This document shows, one piece after another, positions 1 to 6,461 of a DNA stretch of 8,514 nt. The stretch's first letter is position 1. Every line of letters starts with the position of its first letter. Made by a program: the position numbers and the translations under genes. Source of the DNA: a bacterium (GTDB lineage: Bacteria; 4484-113; JALSIF01); assembly GCA_026981635.1 (NCBI GenBank), contig JALSIF010000305.1:1-8514 (forward strand), given 5' to 3'. The notes under the pieces were generated by a model. It was not told the origin of the DNA, searched no databases, and saw only the letters and a program-made list of their open reading frames with translations.

Positions 1-1104
1 GAGCAGCCTTCCCAGGTAGAGGCGGGCACCAGCCAAAAGACCCTCCACCCCCAGGTCATGGGCCCCGATCCGCTGATAGAAGTTGGCCATCCGGTGGAGG
101 TTCTCCCGCAGACTGCTTGTTCTGCGGGTAAGTGAAACACCTTGGCTCTGGCGCAGGGGAACGATCTGGGGAGCCAGGATGAGAAAGACCGCCAGGGTCA
201 GTCCAAGCAGGGTAAGCCCCCCCGGGGTGGTAAAGAAGAGCCAAACTAGGGAGGGGCCGCCGGAGCGGTTGCCGTGGGGGAGCTCGTAGAAGTAGAGGGG
301 GGCATCCCTCAGCCTAAACAGCTCCACCACCCCAAGGGCAAAGGCGGCGTTGTCCCCCAACCCGAGCCAGCGGTTCATCACCGGCTGGGAGAGGTTGACC
401 AGCACCACCCTCCCCTCGCCCACCTCAATTACCTCCATCAGGGGAGGCTGGGGAATGCCGGCCAGGGCCAGGAATCCCCTCATCAGCCCCACCTCGGGCC
501 GGCCCGACTGGTTCTCCACCGCCAGCCGGTCGGGGACGATGGCGTAGTTGATGCGAAGCCCGTCCAGGGGGGGAAGCTCGGGCATCTTTACTCTCAGCAG
601 CGGCTCCCCCTCCTTGCCCTCTTCGGCCAGAGAACTTAGCCTCAGCTGGCTGACCTGAAGGGGCCTGCCTACCTTTACCACCGGCTCGGCCGCCGCTGCC
701 GCCTGGGAGTCGGCGGTCTCAAGGTCCAGTGCTCCCTCCAGCTCCCAGATGAGACCAAAGGAGATGAGCACATTTCCCCGCTCCAGCCAGTCAACCAGGG
801 CAGCATCCGCCAGGGAAGAGATGGGATAGTCAGGGCCTCCCTCCAGGACGGTGACCGGCCGTACCGCGATAACGGTGGCGCGTCCAGGCCAGGCAAAGAC
901 CGACGTTCCCAGCCTCCCCACCTGGCCCAGCCGCTCTTCCAGCAAACGGTAGAAGGCGTGGGTGCCGAACTTGCCCCGGTTGAAGGAGGAGGAGCTGATA
1001 CCGGGAGGGTGCTGGCGACTAAACACCAGGTAGGAAAAGAGCCCCAGCCCCGCCGCAACCAGCATCAGCACAACCAGCCCCCAGGTGATCCCCCGCTGGC
1101 TCAT
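1..1104 (-). CDS. DUF4350-type membrane protein, 3' end beyond the window
   Basis: The frame is open from an ATG at 1104 to the left edge (368 codons), so the C-terminus is missing. An N-terminal membrane segment (about residues 8-29) is followed by a Ser-rich stretch and 'FGTHAFYRLLEE' (46-57), the usual start of the soluble DUF4350 domain. A second membrane segment lies at about 287-312, followed by a cytoplasmic tail containing 'SLRENLHRMANFYQR' (331-345). Two membrane segments flanking an extracytoplasmic GATase-like domain is the known DUF4350 plan. The start overlaps the stop of the DUF4129 gene by four bases (ATGA), implying translational coupling. DUF4350 and DUF4129 proteins commonly sit beside a MoxR AAA+ ATPase and a DUF58 protein, so those genes may lie further left. 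The molecular function of the family is not established. Family assignment is by pattern recognition and fairly secure. Confidence 0.85.
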   Translation of the reverse strand, partial: MSQRGITWGLVVLMLVAAGLGLFSYLVFSRQHPPGISSSSFNRGKFGTHAFYRLLEERLGQVGRLGTSVFAWPGRATVIAVRPVTVLEGGPDYPISSLADAALVDWLERGNVLISFGLIWELEGALDLETADSQAAAAAEPVVKVGRPLQVSQLRLSSLAEEGKEGEPLLRVKMPELPPLDGLRINYAIVPDRLAVENQSGRPEVGLMRGFLALAGIPQPPLMEVIEVGEGRVVLVNLSQPVMNRWLGLGDNAAFALGVVELFRLRDAPLYFYELPHGNRSGGPSLVWLFFTTPGGLTLLGLTLAVFLILAPQIVPLRQSQGVSLTRRTSSLRENLHRMANFYQRIGAHDLGVEGLLAGARLYLGRLL

Positions 1105-2003
1105 TCTCCCTCCTCCGCCTGCTGGGCCTCCCTTCTCTGCTCCACCTCCTCAATCAGCCGACGGCACCGGCGGAGGTAGTCCTCCACCGCTTGTCCCTCC
1201 ACCTTCCTTCCCGCATAGACCACCTGGTCAAAGAGGGCAGCCAAGCTTGAAAGGGGGTTGCCCAAGCCGGGGAACTCCCGTTCCGCCCAGCCTACCAGCT
1301 CCCGGTTGGGCAGGTAGTGGTAGTAGGGGATGGCCAGCACCTCAAGCAGGGCGATAAACCCCAGTCGCACCGCCTCCCTGAACTCACCCCGACGGGCGTG
1401 AAGTTCGGCCCGCCCGATAAGCTTCCTCGCCTCCACCCCCTGGAAGGCCAAAAGCTGCTGCTGGGCTCCCAAGAGCCTGGCCAGGATCCCACTGCGGACG
1501 ACAAAGAAGATCAGCAGGGCAATGAGTACCACAACCAAGAGAAGCTGAAAAAGGGGACTCCTAAGAGCCCTCTCGGCCCGCGACAGGGCACCTCCCTCCC
1601 TCCTGCCGGCAGTAAGCCGATCCGAAATAGCCTGCCTGAGGCGCCTAAACATCATCCCCAGCCAGGAGGGGACCAGCTCGCTCTCCAGGTCGTAGTCCCC
1701 CCGCTTGAGGATCGCCTTGACTTGGCGGCGAATCTCCTCCGGGTCTATCCGCTCTCCCACCGGCAGGGAGGGTCTTCCCACCACCAGCTCCGCCACCTTC
1801 ACCCCCACCGGGGGAGCATCAGACAGGTAGTCCAGGTCAAGCCGCCAGTATCCTCCCTCCTCCCCGGCGTGGCCTAGGGCCCCCCCACTTACCTCCGTCC
1901 TCCCTTGGGTAGAAGAAAAGACGCCCCCGGGGGATAGAGAAATCATCATCAGGGCCAGGGCGAGAACGGCCAGAAGAGTCCTTGCTTGCCCAGATGGGAG
2001 CAC
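1101..2003 (-). CDS. DUF4129 domain membrane protein
   Basis: From a GTG at 2003 the product is 300 residues. It has an N-terminal signal or membrane segment (about 8-24), an extracytoplasmic region, a strong membrane helix at about 151-170, and a C-terminal DUF4129 domain at about 198-280. Diagnostic signs of the domain are the helix '[18 protein letters not shown]', a 'PNREL' motif (TNREY in most members) and '[10 protein letters not shown]', matching the family's F..vWYG. The frame stays open up to 2132, but that longer version would cross the start of rpmH on the other strand, so I chose 2003. This start is preceded by AGGATAG, which can be read as a ribosome binding site or a -10 element. 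The gene is divergent from rpmH with 56 bp between them and overlaps the DUF4350 gene by four bases. The family is usually linked to MoxR clusters and has no defined reaction. Confidence 0.85.
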   Translation of the reverse strand: MLPSGQARTLLAVLALALMMISLSPGGVFSSTQGRTEVSGGALGHAGEEGGYWRLDLDYLSDAPPVGVKVAELVVGRPSLPVGERIDPEEIRRQVKAILKRGDYDLESELVPSWLGMMFRRLRQAISDRLTAGRREGGALSRAERALRSPLFQLLLVVVLIALLIFFVVRSGILARLLGAQQQLLAFQGVEARKLIGRAELHARRGEFREAVRLGFIALLEVLAIPYYHYLPNRELVGWAEREFPGLGNPLSSLAALFDQVVYAGRKVEGQAVEDYLRRCRRLIEEVEQRREAQQAEEGE

Positions 2004-2015
2004 AACTGCTATCCT
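1986..2015 (+). promoter_or_regulatory. candidate rpmH promoter
   Basis: TTGCCC (1986-1991) and TATCCT (2010-2015) are separated by 18 bp, each matching 4 of 6 consensus bases of a sigma-70 promoter. It would give a leader of about 38 bases before rpmH. The -35 element lies inside the divergent DUF4129 gene. Some promoter is expected here because rpmH heads the cluster, but the elements are weak. Confidence 0.3.
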
Positions 2016-2016
2016 A
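2011..2016 (-). promoter_or_regulatory. candidate -10 element of the DUF4129 gene
   Basis: TAGGAT on the minus strand ends seven bases before the GTG start at 2003. That spacing would give a leaderless transcript. The same bases contain AGGA, which could instead serve as a ribosome binding site, so the reading is ambiguous. It overlaps the candidate rpmH -10 element on the other strand. Confidence 0.25.
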
Positions 2017-2059
2017 GCCCACTCGCCCAGCCAAGGCCAAGGACAAAGCAGGTGGAGCC

Positions 2060-2194
2060 ATGAAGAGAACCTACCAGCCCAAGCGTCGCAAGCGCAAGCG
2101 TGTGCACGGCTTCCTCGCCCGGATGAGCTCACCGGGGGGACGCCGGGTGATCAAGCGGCGCCGCCAGAAGGGGCGCCACCGCCTCACCGTCTAG
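2060..2194 (+). CDS. rpmH: 50S ribosomal protein L34
   Basis: This encodes 44 residues, the normal length for bacterial L34, a small basic protein of the large ribosomal subunit that contacts 23S rRNA. The N-terminal '[19 protein letters not shown]' and the C-terminal 'GRHRLTV' are family signatures, and about half the residues are Arg or Lys. A GGTGGAG ribosome binding site (2051-2057) lies just before the ATG. It is the first gene of the rpmH-rnpA-yidD-yidC-jag cluster, and rnpA starts three bases after its stop in the same frame. In many bacteria dnaA lies just upstream of rpmH. Here that position is taken by a divergent DUF4129 gene. Confidence 0.98.
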   Translation: MKRTYQPKRRKRKRVHGFLARMSSPGGRRVIKRRRQKGRHRLTV

Positions 2195-2197
2195 CCC

Positions 2198-2581
2198 TTG
2201 CCCCGTCCCTTCAGGGTAAAACCCAGCTCCAGGGTTCGCCAGGTGATCCGTCAGGGCCGCTTCCGGGTGGTGGCGGGGGTGGCGGTCTATGTTCTCCCGC
2301 GGGAGAATCCTGGCGACCGGGCCAGGCTGGCGGTGGGGGCGACCCGCAAGGTGGGCCGGGCGGTGAAGCGAAACCGCGCCAAGCGGCGCATCAGGGAGAT
2401 ACTGAGGATGCTGCTTACCGATGTAGAGGGGGTGGACGTGGTGGCACTGGCCATCTCTCCCGAGCCGGTGGAGGCCGATTTTGCTCGGCTGCGGGAGGCC
2501 ATCGGGTCGGCCCTGCGAAAACTTGGCGTTCCCCTGAGGCAGGGGGAGGAAAAACCCAGCCGGGAGGTGGCCGGAAAGTGA
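2198..2581 (+). CDS. rnpA: ribonuclease P protein component
   Basis: This is the protein subunit of RNase P, which binds the catalytic RNA and helps it remove 5' leaders from precursor tRNAs. At 127 residues it is slightly longer than average because of a C-terminal tail. The start '[20 protein letters not shown]' matches the usual N-terminus (PR..RLk.s.df..v...G). The RNA-binding signature '[17 protein letters not shown]' contains the RNR-x-KRR core. The start is a TTG three bases after the rpmH stop. It is the earliest possible start in this frame and keeps the complete family N-terminus. No good ribosome binding site precedes it, so translation probably depends on ribosomes finishing rpmH. 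Its last bases overlap the yidD start. Confidence 0.95.
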   Translation: MPRPFRVKPSSRVRQVIRQGRFRVVAGVAVYVLPRENPGDRARLAVGATRKVGRAVKRNRAKRRIREILRMLLTDVEGVDVVALAISPEPVEADFARLREAIGSALRKLGVPLRQGEEKPSREVAGK

Positions 2582-2829
2582 TCAAGCGCCTGCTCCTAGC
2601 CCTCATCCGCTTCTACCAGACCAGCATCTCCCCCTACACCCCGCCCACCTGCCGCTACCATCCCACCTGCTCCGAGTACGCCCGCCAGGCGATAGAGCTC
2701 CACGGCGCAGCCCGGGGAAGCTGGCTCGCCTTGTGCCGATTGCTTCGCTGCCACCCCTTTGCCCGGGGAGGATACGACCCGGTTCCCCCACCGGCGGAAG
2801 AGGACAAACAGGTGGGCCAGACCAACTAG
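2578..2829 (+). CDS. yidD: membrane protein insertion efficiency factor YidD
   Basis: An 83-residue protein of the YidD (DUF37) family, a small membrane-associated factor that assists insertion of proteins by YidC. The family's conserved elements are all present: '[20 protein letters not shown]' near the N-terminus, '[18 protein letters not shown]' in the middle, and '[17 protein letters not shown]' towards the end. The three conserved cysteines are kept. An N-terminal amphipathic helix ('[13 protein letters not shown]') probably anchors it to the membrane. The GTG start overlaps the rnpA stop by four bases (GTGA), indicating coupled translation. A 27-bp gap leads to yidC, its functional partner. 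Confidence 0.96.
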   Translation: MIKRLLLALIRFYQTSISPYTPPTCRYHPTCSEYARQAIELHGAARGSWLALCRLLRCHPFARGGYDPVPPPAEEDKQVGQTN

Positions 2830-2840
2830 ACCCAAACTCC

Positions 2841-2847
2841 AAGGGAG
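2841..2847 (+). promoter_or_regulatory. ribosome binding site of yidC
   Basis: AAGGGAG lies nine bases before a GTG at 2857. It is among the clearer ribosome binding sites in the cluster and supports the GTG start of yidC over later ATG codons. Confidence 0.65.
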
Positions 2848-2856
2848 AAGCAGAGC

Positions 2857-3753
2857 GTGATCACCTTTCTGTCGGAAATCTACATCAAGTTTGTGGAGCT
2901 GCTCAACTTCGGCTTCCACAACTACGCCCTCTCCATCATGGCAAGCGCCCTCTTTATCCGGCTGATGATGCTTCCCCTCACCCGCACCCAGATCCGCAGC
3001 ATGAAGGTGATGGGCATCGTCCAGCCCTACATGAAGTGGATGCAGGACTTCTACAAGAACGACCGCGACACCCTGGGCAAGCGGATGATGGCCTTCTACT
3101 CGGCCTTCAAGTTCAACCCCCTCTCCGGCTGCCTGCCCTCCATCATATTTTTGGTCCTGATCTTTGCGATCTGGCGGGCTCTCCTGGATCCTTATTTCGT
3201 TGATGTCACATTTCTTGGAACAAAACTGGTCTATCCTGCGGTGGTAAATGCGGCCTACATATACGTTAAGCCCTTGATTGATTTTGACTCTCCCTCAGTT
3301 TTGTGGCTCAATCTGGTTGGGTCTGAGCTAGGCATCTACTTGCATGCGCTCCCCTTTGCAGGATTGTATATAGCCACCACTCTCCTAATGAGTGCCTACC
3401 TCCGACAGATGACAGGTCAACAGGCCCACATGGATGAAGACAACCCCTCAGTTCGGGTCTCCATGTTCATGAGCAAGTGGATGCCAATTCTATTCTCTTT
3501 CTTCGCCTTCATCTTTCCGGTGGGGGTGATGCTCTACTTCATCGCCCAAAACATCATCATGTACCTGGAGTACCGCTACCTGCCAAAGACCCTAAAGCTT
3601 GAGATTGATGATGAGCGGATTGAGCAGTGGCTGAGGGATGAGGACCCCGACCTTGCCCGCTTCATAAGGAAGCAGAAGAAGGAGCGGGAGGAGCGGGCCA
3701 AGAACCGCAAGAACAACCGGGCCAAGCAGGCTGCCGCCCCGGGCAAGGCCTAG
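2857..3753 (+). CDS. yidC: membrane protein insertase YidC/Oxa1
   Basis: This 298-residue protein inserts proteins into the cytoplasmic membrane, alone or with SecYEG. It consists of the Oxa1/YidC core only, with no large periplasmic domain and no lipoprotein signal. Membrane segments are at about 23-41, 92-110, 160-182 and a double span at 208-242. The hydrophilic-groove arginine is Arg35 ('SALFIRLMMLPL'). The loop signature 'FNPLSGCLPSIIFLVLIFAIWR' (86-107) corresponds to the family's NPlaGClP..lq.P. The cytoplasmic hairpin lies between the first two spans, and the tail is long and basic ('RKQKKEREERAKNRKNNRAK'), as expected for ribosome contact. Codon choice changes abruptly in the middle: codons 109-188 have about 50% GC at third positions, against about 95% in the 60 codons at 2941-3120. 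The reading frame remains intact. Confidence 0.96.
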   Translation: MITFLSEIYIKFVELLNFGFHNYALSIMASALFIRLMMLPLTRTQIRSMKVMGIVQPYMKWMQDFYKNDRDTLGKRMMAFYSAFKFNPLSGCLPSIIFLVLIFAIWRALLDPYFVDVTFLGTKLVYPAVVNAAYIYVKPLIDFDSPSVLWLNLVGSELGIYLHALPFAGLYIATTLLMSAYLRQMTGQQAHMDEDNPSVRVSMFMSKWMPILFSFFAFIFPVGVMLYFIAQNIIMYLEYRYLPKTLKLEIDDERIEQWLRDEDPDLARFIRKQKKEREERAKNRKNNRAKQAAAPGKA

Positions 3754-3766
3754 CCTGCCTCGGCAT

Positions 3767-3775
3767 GGTGGATAA
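3767..3775 (-). other. single DnaA-box-like 9-mer in the yidC-jag gap
   Basis: GGTGGATAA on the + strand reads TTATCCACC on the minus strand, eight of nine matches to the DnaA box TTATCCACA. It is followed by an AT-rich run (GATAATAATTAG) that is unusual for this GC-rich window. The 72-bp gap shows no other box, so this may be chance, or the GATAAT may be a -10 element for jag. Confidence 0.2.
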
Positions 3776-3837
3776 TAATTAGACCGCAGGGGCCGCTAAG
3801 GCCCGCAGACACTCATCGCCTTAGTGTGAGGATGGAG

Positions 3838-4491
3838 ATGGAGAGCCTTCAGCCGGACAGGAGTGGTGAGGTCCGGGGCCAGTCCCGGGAAGAGGTGCTT
3901 AAGAAGCTAGCCGAGGCCCTCCCCCTGGAAGATGCGGTGATTGACATCGTGGAGGAGGAGGGGGGAGGCTTTGTGGGTGCCGCCTACCACAAGGACTGGA
4001 TGCTTCGCACCCTCTACCAGCTGGTGCGCTCCATGGTGACCAAGATGGACCCCGAGTGCAAGGTAAAGGTGCTCTTGAGGGAGGACCAGGGCGACTTTCT
4101 GGTGATCCTAAAAAGCCGCGAGCCGGGCAAGTTCATCGGCCACCACGGCAAGGTGCTTGACGCCCTGCAGATGATCATCACCGTGGCCTTCAACCGCAAC
4201 TTCCTGGTCCACAAGGAGGTCACCCTGGACATCGACAACTACCGGCGCAAGCGGCGCGAGACCCTGGAGCGCCAGGTGAGGGAGGTGGTGCGCCTGATTG
4301 AGCAGGACCACAAGGAGCGCCCCATCCCCAACCTGCTGCCCAAGGAGCGCAAGGTGGTCCACGAGCTTCTGCGCGACCACCCCTACCTCACTACCGAGAG
4401 CCGGGGAAGCGGCCCCAACCGCACCCTCTACATAAAGCCGCGCGAGCTTAAGGACAAGTACGTCCCCGAAATACCGGTGGAGTCGGAGTAG
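3838..4491 (+). CDS. jag: Jag/KhpB-type KH-R3H RNA-binding protein
   Basis: A cytoplasmic single-strand nucleic-acid-binding protein of the Jag (KhpB, SpoIIIJ-associated) family, implicated in post-transcriptional control and cell-envelope growth in Gram-positive bacteria. In the 217-residue form, a divergent Jag-N-like region (about 15-50) is followed by a type II KH domain with its GxxG loop ('KFIGHHGKVLDALQ', about 98-111). The C-terminal R3H domain contains 'KERKVVHELL' (about 169-178), with Arg and His spaced as the R-x3-H motif requires. The start is uncertain among GTG 3826, ATG 3832 and ATG 3838. I chose 3838 because GAGG (3828-3831) lies six bases before it. The neighbour yidC is the classic partner of jag. 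The gene ends ten bases before the convergent kinase gene. Confidence 0.93.
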   Translation: MESLQPDRSGEVRGQSREEVLKKLAEALPLEDAVIDIVEEEGGGFVGAAYHKDWMLRTLYQLVRSMVTKMDPECKVKVLLREDQGDFLVILKSREPGKFIGHHGKVLDALQMIITVAFNRNFLVHKEVTLDIDNYRRKRRETLERQVREVVRLIEQDHKERPIPNLLPKERKVVHELLRDHPYLTTESRGSGPNRTLYIKPRELKDKYVPEIPVESE

Positions 4492-4501
4492 CCGGCGGCA
4501 A

Positions 4502-5824
4502 CTACCCAGCGCCTGCACCCCTACCCGGCCAGTGGACGGTAAAGACCGACCCCTCCCCCACCCTGCTCTTTAGCTCAATCCTTCCCCCCACCAGCTCCAC
4601 CGTGTGCTTGGTAATGGATAGGCCCAGGCCGGTCCCCTCCTCGGCTCTGGTTCTCGCCTGATCCAGCCGGTAGAAGCGCTCAAAGATCCGCTGCTGCTCC
4701 CCTTCGGGGATGCCCATCCCGGTGTCCCCCACCTCAATCGCCAGCCCCCCCTCCGGCGAGGGAGTGAGCCTGACCCAGGCTCTGCCCCGCGGCCGGTTGT
4801 AGCGGATGGCGTTGTCCAGAAGGTTCTTTACCACCTGGGCAAAGAGCTCCGCACTGCCCCTGAGGGCCACCCCTTGGCCCCCCGCAAGGTCGGCCTCAAG
4901 CTCCACCTCCCGCCCGGAGGCAAGCTCCCTCAGTTCCTCCACCACCTCCCCTGCCACCTGGGCGGGGTCAAACTCCTCCTCCTCAAGCACCATCTCTCCC
5001 CGCTCCAGGCGGGAGAGAGCCAGCGTCTTTTCCACCAGCTCAATAAGCCGGTCCACCTTTTCCACGATCTTTCCGGCCAGCTCGCGGCTGCGCCCGTCCA
5101 GCTCTTCTCGCCCGGCAAGCATCTCGGCGTAGCCCCGGATGACGGTGAGGGGGGTGCGAAGCTCGTGGCTCACGTTGGCCACGAACTCCTGGCGCACCTT
5201 CTCCAGCCGGCGAAGCTCGGTAACTTCCTCCACCGCCACCAGGATGGACTGGGTGCCCACCGGCAGGGCCACCACCTGCAGGATCTCCCCGCCGGGCCGC
5301 TCCAGGTCCAGCCTAACCTCTCCCCCCCTGCCCTGGGCCATCTCCCCCAGCAGGGACTCCAGATAGGGGTCGCGCAGCACCAGGGTCACCTTCATGCCGG
5401 TTAGATCCCTCCCCGCCGCACGCAGGATGTTGCGGAAGGCCCGGTTGTGGGCCCGAATGCGAAGCTCCCGGTCAAGGATGGCCATCCCGATGGCGAGGCG
5501 AGAAGCACCCTCCGCCCAGAGGGCAAACTCCCGGAGGTACTCGCCCATCACCGGCCGCTCCAGGTCCTCAATCAGGTGGTCGGGGCGGACGGGCAGACTT
5601 ACCCCCAGCCGCTCAATCCCCCCGACTAGCGCCAGGATGGCGCTTCTCAAACGGCGCAGGGTGCCTTCCGCCCGCCTGGCCCGGAGGGCGTAGTAGCTTG
5701 CCAGGGCGAGGTAGCCAGCCGCAAGCAGTGTGAGGATCAGCCACCAGGGAAGCGTGCCCCTTACCCCCAGAAACAGCCCTAGCAGGCCGAAGAGAACGGC
5801 AGCGCTCAGAGCGCGGGGAGGCAA
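4502..5824 (-). CDS. PhoR-like PAS sensor histidine kinase
   Basis: A 440-residue membrane sensor kinase. Two closely spaced membrane helices (about 8-21 and 27-46) leave almost no extracellular loop, so the signal is probably sensed in the membrane or cytoplasm. A PAS-like domain follows at about 108-200. The dimerisation domain carries the H-box 'FVANVSHELRTPLTVIRGYA' with phospho-acceptor His220. The ATP-binding domain has the N-box 'NLLDNAIRYN' (334-343), G1 'DTGMGIP' (367-373), F-box 'FERFYRLD' (381-388) and G2 'GTGLGLSI' (397-404), so it appears catalytically complete. The order TM-PAS-HisKA-HATPase resembles PhoR, but no response regulator is adjacent, so neither partner nor signal can be assigned. 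The TTG start directly follows the rdgB stop (TAGTTG), with GGTGG upstream as a possible ribosome binding site. Confidence 0.93.
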   Translation of the reverse strand: MPPRALSAAVLFGLLGLFLGVRGTLPWWLILTLLAAGYLALASYYALRARRAEGTLRRLRSAILALVGGIERLGVSLPVRPDHLIEDLERPVMGEYLREFALWAEGASRLAIGMAILDRELRIRAHNRAFRNILRAAGRDLTGMKVTLVLRDPYLESLLGEMAQGRGGEVRLDLERPGGEILQVVALPVGTQSILVAVEEVTELRRLEKVRQEFVANVSHELRTPLTVIRGYAEMLAGREELDGRSRELAGKIVEKVDRLIELVEKTLALSRLERGEMVLEEEEFDPAQVAGEVVEELRELASGREVELEADLAGGQGVALRGSAELFAQVVKNLLDNAIRYNRPRGRAWVRLTPSPEGGLAIEVGDTGMGIPEGEQQRIFERFYRLDQARTRAEEGTGLGLSITKHTVELVGGRIELKSRVGEGSVFTVHWPGRGAGAG

Positions 5825-6436
5825 CTAACCACCCCCCACCTTGGCCCCCAACCGGCTGGTCAGGTAGTCGGCCATCATCCTCAGCGCCTTGCCCCGGTGG
5901 CTGACCGAGTTCTTCTCCTCCCGGCTAGCCAGCCCCATGGGCTTGTCAAGCTCCAGGGAATAGAAGACGGGGTCATAGCCAAACCCTCCCGTCCCGATGG
6001 GCTCGCTCAGCAGATAGCCGCGGGTGTGGGCCACCACCACCAGAGAGAGCCTACCCTCAAAGGCCAGGGCGAGGGAGGCCACATAGCGGCAGCTTCGCTC
6101 CTCGGGGGTGATGAGGCCCGCCTGGTCGGCTATCTCAATGAGCCGCTGGTTTCTCTCCTCCGGAGTTTCGGCGATGCGGTTGGAGATGGGGCCGGGAAAG
6201 CCGCCCAGGCGGTCAACCACGATTCCGCTGTCCTCCGCCATGACCCAGCCGGAGAGGTGCTGGGAGTAAAAAAGCACCTTGGTGACTGCGTTTTCAATAA
6301 AGCTTCGCTCCCCCTCCTCCACCTCTAACTGGCTAAGTTCCTCTGGCAGGGGAAGGACCTCCACCCGACCTTGGACCGCCTCCTGGGCCTCGGCCAGTTT
6401 GTTAGCATTGCCGGTGGCAAATATCACCCGCATCAT
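5825..6436 (-). CDS. rdgB: non-canonical purine NTP pyrophosphatase, RdgB/HAM1 family
   Basis: This enzyme hydrolyses deaminated purine nucleotides (dITP, dXTP, ITP, XTP) to the monophosphate and pyrophosphate, keeping them out of DNA and RNA. At 203 residues it has the typical length. Motifs in order are the nucleotide-binding 'FATGNANKLAEAQ' (6-18), 'SFIENAVTK' (45-53), 'AEDSGIVVDRLGGFPGPIS' (67-85, with catalytic Asp69 in the DSG motif), 'GTGGFGYDPVF' (148-158) and 'EKNSVSHRGKAL' (174-185). Two deviations are mild: AEDSG instead of the usual ADDSG, and 'PGPISNRIAE' instead of PG.ySAR. Start codons at 6436 and 6433 are both possible. It probably heads a two-gene unit with the histidine kinase, a pairing I do not recognise as functional. 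It is divergent from the hydrolase gene with only 25 bp between them. Confidence 0.96.
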   Translation of the reverse strand: MMRVIFATGNANKLAEAQEAVQGRVEVLPLPEELSQLEVEEGERSFIENAVTKVLFYSQHLSGWVMAEDSGIVVDRLGGFPGPISNRIAETPEERNQRLIEIADQAGLITPEERSCRYVASLALAFEGRLSLVVVAHTRGYLLSEPIGTGGFGYDPVFYSLELDKPMGLASREEKNSVSHRGKALRMMADYLTSRLGAKVGGG

Positions 6437-6445
6437 CTGGCACCC

Positions 6446-6451
6446 ATTCTA
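6446..6451 (-). promoter_or_regulatory. candidate -10 element of rdgB
   Basis: TAGAAT on the minus strand matches five of six consensus bases and ends nine bases before the first rdgB ATG, implying a very short leader. No convincing -35 is seen: TTTCCT at 6475-6470 matches three of six at 18-bp spacing. Confidence 0.3.
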
Positions 6452-6461
6452 AACCGAGCCC

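Noticed and set aside
1317-1877. 186-codon open frame on the + strand opposite the DUF4129 gene
   Set aside because: Low-complexity Pro/Gly/His-rich translation with no domain. It lies entirely antisense to a recognisable DUF4129 protein and is a by-product of high GC.
2004-2132. Longer N-terminus for the DUF4129 protein
   Set aside because: The extra 43 residues would overlap the rpmH start on the opposite strand, do not resemble a signal peptide, and precede a good GTG start followed by one.
2596-2919. 107-codon open frame antisense to yidD
   Set aside because: It lies opposite the highly conserved yidD reading frame and across the yidC ribosome binding site. No independent support.
3788-3806. 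Hairpin GGGCC-gctaa-GGCCC between yidC and jag as a terminator
   Set aside because: Only five base pairs, flanking bases do not pair, and no T tract follows on either strand.
4108-4518. 136-codon open frame antisense to jag and crossing into the kinase end
   Set aside because: Leu/Val/His-rich shadow of the jag KH-R3H coding region with no domain.
4806-5404. Overlapping + strand open frames antisense to the kinase
   Set aside because: Ser/Pro- or His/Gln-rich translations produced by the kinase's GC-rich codons. No start signals or domains.
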